Assembly: GCA_009363875.1 (NCBI GenBank)
Contig: CM018696.1
Location: 92,898,215 to 92,962,214, forward strand
DNA: 64,000 nt
Reading direction: 5' to 3'
DNA from: Mikania micrantha
Lineage: Eukaryota > Streptophyta > Magnoliopsida > Asterales > Asteraceae
In this document: piece by piece, positions 57,301-64,000 of the stretch
Position numbering within the stretch: the stretch's first letter is position 1
Layout: the number at the start of each line of letters is the position of its first letter
The notes under the pieces: generated by a model
What the model was told of the DNA's origin: nothing
Seen by the model: the letters and a program-made list of their open reading frames with translations, nothing else
Databases searched by the model: none
Translations under genes and position numbers: made by a program

Positions 57301-60300
57301 ACTGCCAACGCCTTACAGACTTGTCCAACCAACTTGCTGACGTCGACCAACCTGTTTCTGAATCCAGGTTGGTTCTTCAATTGGTTCGTGGTCTTCCAGT
57401 CGAATACAACACAACTGCTGCTCTTATCAATCAACAAGGAGTCGATTGGGATCAGGCCATATCTATGCTAAATGATGAGGTGCTCCGCCTTGAGGCACAT
57501 AAGGGTTCAACCGCAACAGTCTTGGCAGCTCGACTGGCACCCACACAACAGCAACCTCAGGCTTTAGACCCTGGCACTTTTTCTTCTCGCGGTAAGGGCA
57601 GAGGCTCTTGGAACAAACGAGGCGGCAGGGGGCGCAGTTCTGGTCGACATCAGCAATAGTCTTGGGCCGGACAGCAGCAAGGTTATCCAAATTGGGCTTG
57701 GTAGACACCTCCACCTTGCCCTTACCCAACTCAACAACCATGGTGACCCCACAATACCCAGCCAACCGCCTCTCCTTAGCACACTATGCTGCCTCATCTG
57801 ACTTCACACCAGGTTTTGCACAGCCACCCACTCCTGGGTACAATGCACTTTGTCCCTCTGATTTAAGTGCTGCCTTCACCAACATGCAGGTCAATCAACC
57901 TCCATCCTCTTGGCACATGGACATCATGGATACGGGAGCAGCCTCTCACCTCACACAGGAACCAGGTAAAATTGTTTTCCCTAATTCTTCTCTTGTTCGC
58001 GGTAACATTCTGGTAGGCAATGGCGGTTACTTACCAATACTTGGATCCGACACAGGCCTCCACTCCTTGCCCAACCGCACCTATATCCTACCTAATGTCC
58101 TGTATAGCCCGCAAATAATTAAAAATCTTAATCCTGTTCGACGTTTTACTCGTGATAACAATGTTTCTATTGAATTTGGCCCTCTTGGTTTTTCTTTGAA
58201 GGATCTCAAAACTAAGAAGACTCTATTTAGACATAACAGCACTGGGGATCTCTATCCTTTCATGCCACCTCAACTCCCGCCTCAAGCTTGTCATCTTACT
58301 TCTGCTTCACTTCCTTGGCATGATCGGCTCGGTCACCCCGGCGCTCAAACTCTAGATGTGTAAGGTCGTAATTTTCATATTTCTTGTAATAAAGACAATA
58401 TGTCCCATGTTTGCAACTCATGTCGAATTTCAAATAGTAAACGTCTTCTTTTATATTCATCAAATTCTTTTACTTTTGCCCCATTTGATATTTTGCACTG
58501 TGATCTTTGGACTAATCCTATACTTAGCAAATCTGGGTATAAATATTATATGGTGCTTATAGACAATTATTCTAATTTTGCGTGGGTCTACCCCCTGAAA
58601 TACAAATCTGAAACATTCCTTACATTCACTAAGTTTCACCAACTAATTCAAACACAATTCCAAAGAAAGATCAAAACTTTCCAATGTGATCTAGGTGGCG
58701 AATTTGATAACCATGCTTTATCTTTTGCTGATCACAATGGCCTTTTATTCAGATTTTCCTACCCCCAAACCTCACCTCAAAACGGCACGGCTGAGCGGAT
58801 GATTCATCGCCTAAATGATGTAATTCGCGCCCTGCTTGTTCATGCCAATCTTCCTCCTACATTCTGGGTGGAGGCTCTCCACACAGCCACATACCTTCAC
58901 AATATTCTGCCCACAAAAAGATTAAACTTTTACACTCCTACCTTTGCCCTCTTCCTACGCCATCCCGAATATGAGCATCTCCGGGTGTTCAGGTGCGCCT
59001 GCTACCCAAACCAATCAGCCACCCAACCACATAAATTACACCCTCGTTCAGTCCGATGCATCTTTCTCGGATACCCCCCGGATTTTAGAGGGTACAGGTG
59101 CTTCGGTCCTACCACCGGCAAGGTTCACACCTATCGCCATGTAACATTTGATGAAAACACATTCCCTAATACCATTCCTCAAACATCTTCATCTTACACC
59201 TTTCTGGATGATCCCGTTCCACTGGGTTTCAATATTCAGACCCCGGTTCCATGCCCTCCAGTCACCATCACTTACTCTTGTTGCCCACGTCCACCACGTA
59301 TACCTCCACCCACCACTGCCACCCCACCCTGTCCTCCAGTCGCTAGTAGCTCTACTCAGCCATCACCTCTTTCCTCCCAGCATATGCCTGTCAACTCTCA
59401 CCCCGTGACCACACGGTCGAAATCCAACTCCACCACCCACTCGGCCTTTGCCACTTCCCATCTATCACCAGTTCCTACATCCTACCTCAAGGCCCTTGCA
59501 GATCCAAACTGGTCTACTGCTATGCAAACTGAATTCAATGCGTTACAGGTTAATGAAACATGGGAACTAGTTCCTCGTCCCTCGGATCGTCCAATTATTC
59601 GTTGCATGTGGTTGTTTCGCCACAAATTTAAAGCAGACGGGACGTGAGAACAGTATAAGGCTCGTCTGGTTGTTAATGGGAATTCTCAGACAGTTGGTAC
59701 ACTCGGTTCACAACCTACATTACCTCCCACGGTTTCATCAGCAGCAAATGCGACAGCTCCTTATTCATTTATAATAAGGATCCTTCAAATGTCGCCTATC
59801 TCCTCCTATATGTGGATGACATGGTTTTAACAGCCTCCAATGACACTCTGCTTGCTAGCATCATCACCACTCTATCGAAGGAGTTCGCTATGACCGATCT
59901 TGGTCATCTTCATCACTTCTTGGGCATCAAAGTTTCTCCCATTCCGAATGGCTTGTTTCTCACCCAATCTCAGTATGCCAAAGATATCATTGCTCGGGCC
60001 TCCATGACCGGGTGTAAACCGTGTACAACACCCGTTGATTTGGCTGCCAAACTCAGTACCACTGATGGAAACTTATTCGGAGATCCTACTCTTTATCGTA
60101 GCTTGGCTGGAGCTTTACAGTATCTCACGTTTACCCGTCCTGACATCTCCTATGTAGTGCAGCAAATCTGCTTATTCATGCATGAACCACAGGACTCCCA
60201 CTTTATCTTTCTCAAGCGAATTCTCCGGTATCTACAGGGAACTCTTGAGTATGGTATTCGCATTGTCAAATCTCATTCTCATTCCTTGATTGCGTATTCG

Positions 60301-62632
60301 GACGCTGATTAAGGGAGGCTGCCCAAACTCCCAAAGGTCCACCTCCGGCTATTGTGTCTTCCTCAGCGACAATTTGATCTCCTGGTCCTCCAAACGGCAG
60401 CCTATAGTCTCTACATCAAGCGCGGAGGCTGAATACAGGGGGGGTCGCCAACGCTGTAGCCGAAGCTACTTGGATCCGCAACCTGTTACTGGAACTTCAT
60501 ACTCCTCTTCGGCAAGCCTCTGTGGTCTACTGTGATAATATTTCAGCTGTATATCTGTCTAACAACCCTGTTCAACACCAAAGGATGAAACATATCGAAA
60601 TCGATATACATTTTGGCATTTTGCACGTGACAAGGTTCGGGTTGGTGACATTCGAGTTCTACATGTTCCAGCAGCTTTTCAATACGCGGATATCTTCACC
60701 AAGGGCCTGTCCAAACAGCTTTTCCAGTCTTTCCGGTCCAGTTTGAGTGTGTGTTCTCCTCCCGCTCAAACTGCGGGGGTGTCTTACCATTAATTATGAA
60801 TTAAATAGAAAAAATCTTGTATATATTTAGATTATTATGTTTCCTAGTTTTGTGCTAAGTTTGTTTGTATTTTCTCCCTACATAAGGGATGGGTTGATTT
60901 CATGAATGGCAATCAGTCTTTTACCCTAATTGCTTTTACAAACTTCTTATTTCAGAATGTCCTAGAAAGATATATTTTTGCATCATATTTATCATCTCAA
61001 AATTACCAATTGGTATTCCTTGCTTCCAAAAGAATCCATTATAAAGAAATTAATATTAAGATAAACCAGACAAATTTAAATGATTTTCTTCCAATTTGTG
61101 AATAAAGAATTGTATAGTGTTCACCAACCTTGAGGAAAACAAAATAAGGTACAGCAGAAACTGAATATGCCTCGGAAATTTCTGGTTGTTCTTCAGCTTC
61201 AACCTACAATTTTTTGACAAGCAAAAAATTAAAAACATGCACCATATGATCATTAACCAAGTAAATACAGAAGAAAAATAAACGTTTATCCAATCCAAGA
61301 CCAAAAAATTTACAAGTTCTCACATAGAATCCCAAATTTTCTAGAGCCTAAAGTAGGCAAATTTAAAAATTTGTTACTTAATGGTAATGACGTATGTTTG
61401 GGTAAAACACATATAGTAAAAACTCAATGTCAGTGTTAGAAATTCAGAACATATTTCAAGCATCTAGCTCAAATCAAGTGAGAACTGAAGTTTAGGCACA
61501 TAAACTATAAAAATATCAATATTGTAATTCAAACACCGGTTTTTTAATTCCAATACTATCTCGTTTATCATTTATAAAGAGTAGAAACTTCTGATAGAGA
61601 AATACGGTACAAAAACTAGCAGAATACAAAAACAAGAAATGCATTATCAATCTATCAAATTTATCAAACAAGTGCAGAAACTGAACTTCATGATAGCCAT
61701 TTCCTTAAAAACCAAATCCAAAATTATTTACTGTTAATTTTGGTTCCATTCCTGGTTATATTTAACATATATCAAAAACTATTCAACCACGCAAGACAAG
61801 AAACTTGTCAAACTATGAGAATTCCCCAGGAAATTAATTAGCAGAAAGTCCCACTAATCAGTAGTCAGCAGTGCTAAAACCTATGTAACATAGTGACGTG
61901 AAAAACAAAAATAAATTGTTCAATAGGAACAAAGAAACCAAAATATTAGACTGCTAATTGGATCATCTAGTTCTAAAATCTTGAAGATCTGAAGCATTAT
62001 AGAATAGTGGTGTCTATGTGATATTGGTGGTCTGCTTAACCTATTAAGCATAACCAATGAACCAGTCAACCAGACGCTTGATTGGTTTTAGTTCTCACCT
62101 GCAATACAAGAATAACCCTCTTCACACAAATTATACAAAAGTAACTAACGCCCATCATAAACCCTTCTTGCCCAAAAGAACCAATGCAAAGTATCATGTT
62201 TTAGCTTCTCCTTTCAATAATCAATTGTTCATTTGGAAAGGAAAACAAAAAAACAAACAAACAAATATAATGCTTTAACAAGTTAACAACTCCTTAATTT
62301 ATATGTCTTGTATATAGCAATAGAACCAAATCATTAATTAAAAAGTTCATACAATTAATTAAAAAGTTCATACATGATATACCCACATGAAAATAAATTC
62401 AAGTAGACACAATTAGTATCCTATAAATTTAGTTGAAATAAATTATAAGATTGGATTAAACACATACCCTCAAGAAATGGGCATGAGGGAAATCAGCGGA
62501 AAGATGAGCAAAAACTTGATCCATGTGCTTAGAAGCCTCACACCAAGAAGCCCAAAAGTGAATCATAACACCTGACCCTTCTTTCACAAGATCATCAACC
62601 TCTTGCTTCGACTTCACATCTTTCACAGCCAT
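54338..62632 (-). CDS. GRXS17: Monothiol glutaredoxin S17, thioredoxin plus three Grx domains
   Basis: Four exons on the minus strand: 62468-62632, 61129-61203, 55519-56232, 54338-54853, all GT-AG and phase 0, giving 489 aa (Arabidopsis GRXS17, as I recall, is 488). Residues 1-~105 are a thioredoxin-like domain with WCEAS (C31). Three glutaredoxin domains follow with CGFS sites at 182-185, 313-316 and 417-420. Each has a YPQLY-type glutathione-binding loop and a GGSDI/GGCDI motif. Family members bind [2Fe-2S] clusters with glutathione and act in cytosolic/nuclear Fe-S protein maturation, redox control, thermotolerance and meristem growth. The ATG at 62632 matches the known N-terminus, and an upstream in-frame GTG is not needed. 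Exons are 165, 75, 714 and 516 nt. Intron 2 (4.9 kb) holds a Copia element and a SINE. Intron 3 holds a U2 fragment. The coding frame is intact. Confidence 0.93.
55249..55310 (-). pseudogene. U2 snRNA 5' fragment, retroposed
   Basis: On the minus strand the 62 bp start ATACCTCTCTGCCTTTTGGC and continue TAAGATCAAGTGCCGTATTT, then GTTCTTATCAGTTTAATAT. This closely follows the first ~65 nt of U2 snRNA. The branch-site-recognition segment GUAGUA is GCCGTA here, and everything after stem-loop I/IIa is missing, so it cannot be functional. A perfect 9-bp repeat CATTGGGAC (55240-55248 and 55311-55319) borders it, as in retroposed copies. No poly(A) tail is present, so it is of the tailless type. It lies in sense orientation in intron 3 of the glutaredoxin gene. 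Confidence 0.8.
56289..56423 (-). mobile_element. TS-like SINE in intron 2 of GRXS17
   Basis: The minus strand reads 'ggtagggg taaggtttgtc', 'ccagaccccactccaaag', 'cactgggtatgtttgtttg', the 3' half of a TS-type SINE with (TTTG)n end. A 14-bp TSD with one mismatch flanks it (AACATAGTCTCGAA at 56275-56288, AACATAGTCTCAAA at 56424-56437). Confidence 0.7.
56366..56636. repeat. 136-bp tandem duplication
   Basis: The segment 56366-56501 (head of the SINE plus 80 bp of flank) is repeated at 56502-56636 with about a dozen differences. Both copies end 'gcatagatcaaactc'. The duplication followed the SINE insertion and preceded the Copia insertion, which sits at the end of the second unit. Confidence 0.75.
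56637..56806 (+). repeat. 5' LTR of the Copia element
   Basis: About 170 bp, with a TATA-like 'ctccctatataaggg'. Near its 3' end a 15-bp segment 'cctaattgcttttat' is present twice, whereas the 3' LTR has it once. The first bases are not a clean TG, probably mutated. Confidence 0.8.
56854..60747 (+). pseudogene. Copia gag-pol remnant
   Basis: Gag-like sequence starts at 56854 (MAKDDSTSEP) and is stopped at 57112 by TGA where the family usually has a Trp codon. It resumes in other frames to 57659. Then follow a protease DTGA motif (about 57950), GAG-pre-integrase WHDRLGHPG (about 58317), an integrase core with HCDLW, FQCDLGGEF and SPQNGTAER (58490-58800), and the start of reverse transcriptase (about 59500-59640, stop at 59645). 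About a hundred residues of RT are missing before the YVDDM motif (about 59809). RNase H follows, with stops and frameshifts near 60310 and 60450. No CCHC zinc knuckle was found in Gag. It cannot encode a working polyprotein. Confidence 0.85.
60780..60939 (+). repeat. 3' LTR of the Copia element
   Basis: Begins TGTCTTACC after the polypurine tract and ends 'aattgcttttac(a)'. It is nearly identical to the 5' LTR from 'attaat' onward. The TATA-like box reads 'ctacataaggg' here. Confidence 0.85.
61204..62467 (-). other. Intron 1 of GRXS17
   Basis: A 1264-bp GT-AG intron between the exons for thioredoxin residues 1-55 and 56-80. No element with clear boundaries was found in it. Confidence 0.6.
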
Positions 62633-63382
62633 TTTTCTTCCAAAACCCACAAAAAGATTGAAGACGTCGAATAAATGTTTTTGAACCCTTTCCTTGGGGA
62701 ATAATAAAACCTATCAGGGAATGATTTATACGCTGCTTTTTGGCATACAGAATCAAGATCATCACTTTTATCGTCGGCCGTCGATTCAAATTGCCCAAAT
62801 TTTACACCGACTCAATTTACGGGTCGGGCCGTACCCGGTACCCAAGAGTTGGTTTCTTTTTACTATTTTATTTTTATCTTTGCAAATTGCAATTTATGAA
62901 ACATAAATCTCCAACACGATTTATGAATTATATAATACAGAAAACATAAGTTTTGTTAACCAATAAAAATAAGAATATATTTCATTCATTTCATTTAATT
63001 TAAGGAATCTACCTCTACTTTACTAGTTTAATGCAGTGAAAGAGTGATTTTAAAAGACACGTGTCCTTTACCGGTGAAATCTGAAACAAATTTCCCCATG
63101 TCTCTTCTAATAGATATTTATAATTTTTAGTAATTAAATATTAAAAAATATATTAATCTTCCTATGCTAATATTTTAATAATTTATTAAAATTTAATAAA
63201 TTATAAGAATATTTCAATTATATCATCTTAAAATATAATTTTATAATTATTAAATTTTTGTTATTATTTTATAATAATAAATTATATTTTCTAATTATTC
63301 AACATGTATAATAAACGGGTTTTTAGGCTGGTATGCATGATTTTCTAATGTTTATAAAAGATAACTTATATTTAACAAATAT
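62633..63382. other. Upstream region of GRXS17
   Basis: The first ~200 bp should contain the 5' UTR and promoter of the minus-strand gene. Beyond 62940 the DNA becomes very AT-rich without recognisable features. The small plus-strand ORFs at 62694-62949 have no domain features. Confidence 0.35.
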
Positions 63383-63403
63383 TTTTTTTGAACGGCAGCT
63401 GTC
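63383..63403 (-). mobile_element. Micro-insertion: 21-bp SINE 3' end with TSD
   Basis: Only 14 nt plus a 7-nt A-tail (minus strand GACAGCTGCCGTTCAAAAAA) are inserted between perfect copies of the 13-mer ATTTAACAAATAT (63370-63382 and 63404-63416). The CCGTTCAAAAA end equals the tail of SINE families A and B in this window, so this is an extremely 5'-truncated retroposition event. Confidence 0.7.
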
Positions 63404-63538
63404 ATTTAACAAATATCTAAGACATGATTTTTACTTTTTTTCCCCTTAAAAACAATCATTTCCAAACAAACGTTTTTTTGTTGTATGTGAAGCAATAAAT
63501 GTTGCATACAAAATTACAAATTCCGTGCATTTTTTAGT

Positions 63539-63775
63539 TTTTTTTTTGAACGGCGAATGTCTCAATCGTGTGAACCCACTGTTTCCAGGCCATGTCACCA
63601 AGGTCTAGTTACCTGAACCTCCCATGAGCCACCACAACCACCCTAGGAGAAAACCCCACTGGGAAAACCCCCTGACCCCCCTCAGACCCCTCTTTCGCTG
63701 CGGAAGGGATTTGAACACATGACCTCCCATTTGAAAGAATCATGGGGTACCATTAAGACAATGCCTCTTTGGTTT
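63539..63775 (-). mobile_element. tRNA-derived SINE, family B
   Basis: Third copy of the family in the window, minus strand, with a perfect 14-bp TSD GTGCATTTTTTAGT (63525-63538 and 63776-63789). The tail is 'gccgttcaaaaaaa'. It is closely similar to the 37.5-kb copy. Confidence 0.85.
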
Positions 63776-63789
63776 GTGCATTTTTTAGT

Positions 63790-64000
63790 AACAACATCTT
63801 TATAAAAAAAATAACTAACAAATATGTTAGACATAATTTTCTTTTTTTTTCCCTCGAAGTACATAAATTTGAACAAAGGTTTTATTGTGGATGAAGCAAT
63901 AAATGTTACATACGATCCCCATGTTTAAAAGATAACTTGTTTGTAACAAATATTATTTTTACTTGATTTTCTTATACATAACATACTTCTAAACAAAGAT
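63790..64000. other. AT-rich end of window
   Basis: No feature recognised. A sequence like 'gaagcaataaatgttacata' occurs both before the SINE (about 63490) and here (about 63893), indicating a local direct repeat around it. Confidence 0.35.

Larger units (their letters stand above)
56637..60939 (+). mobile_element. Defective Ty1/Copia LTR retrotransposon
   Basis: An element of about 4.3 kb inserted antisense in intron 2 of GRXS17. It has a 5' LTR, a primer-binding site (TGGTATGAGAGCC, about 56807, initiator-Met type), gag-pol remnants, a 'gcggggg' polypurine tract and a 3' LTR. A candidate 5-bp TSD AAACT lies at 56632-56636 and 60940-60944. The two LTRs differ at only a few positions, so insertion is not very old. 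Nevertheless, the coding part has nonsense changes, frameshifts and a large deletion in reverse transcriptase. Confidence 0.88.

Noticed and set aside
57463..57797. Minus-strand ORFs across the Copia gag region
   Set aside because: Shadows of the plus-strand gag sequence.

Overview
This is nuclear DNA from a flowering plant, probably a eudicot. Genes have spliced GT-AG introns, the protein families are plant-typical (CASP-like, LSD1-type zinc finger, monothiol glutaredoxin S17, RMA-type RING E3), and AT-rich intergenic DNA is packed with hAT, Harbinger, Mutator and Helitron elements, tRNA-derived SINEs and Copia/Gypsy LTR elements. The repeat style reminds me of Asteraceae, but that is an impression only. 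There is no prokaryotic, organellar or viral genome segment.

Layout. 0.1-4.2 kb: foldback and nested DNA elements and a Helitron-like unit. 4.65-5.47 kb (-): three-exon CASP-like membrane protein gene. 9.6-16.8 kb: a direct segmental duplication whose two copies carry different insertions, so each copy shows the empty site of the other's transposons. These are a Harbinger MITE and a Helitron in copy 1, and in copy 2 a deleted Tat-type Gypsy element that itself carries a hAT element. 12.5, 17.2, 29.2, 37.5 and 63.5 kb: tRNA-derived SINEs with clear target-site duplications (TSDs). 18.2-21.5 kb: two hAT MITEs. 21.7-28.16 kb (+): a 13-exon LOL2-like gene, about 507 aa, in which a two-exon cassette (acidic GPPPGW exon plus linker exon) occurs four times in tandem ahead of two LSD1-type zinc fingers. 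29.5-34.3 kb: MULE-like MITE, Helitron and SINEs. 37.8-44.9 kb: four terminal-inverted-repeat elements laid end to end and separated only by (TA)n tracts, like microsatellite-targeting elements. 46.5-48.9 kb (+): RMA-type RING E3 ligase gene with a 5' UTR intron. 54.3-62.6 kb (-): complete glutaredoxin S17 gene, 489 aa, one thioredoxin-like and three CGFS glutaredoxin domains. Its intron 2 holds a defective Copia element in antisense, and its intron 3 holds a short U2 snRNA fragment between direct repeats.

The four host genes are independent transcription units with unrelated roles: membrane scaffold-type protein, zinc-finger regulator, ER ubiquitin ligase, and redox/iron-sulfur glutaredoxin. 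The most interesting object is the exon-cassette expansion in the LOL2-like gene. Next are the empty-site pairs in the duplication, the (TA)n element train and the U2 retro-fragment. All exon models were made by hand from splice sites and reading frame, without transcript data.
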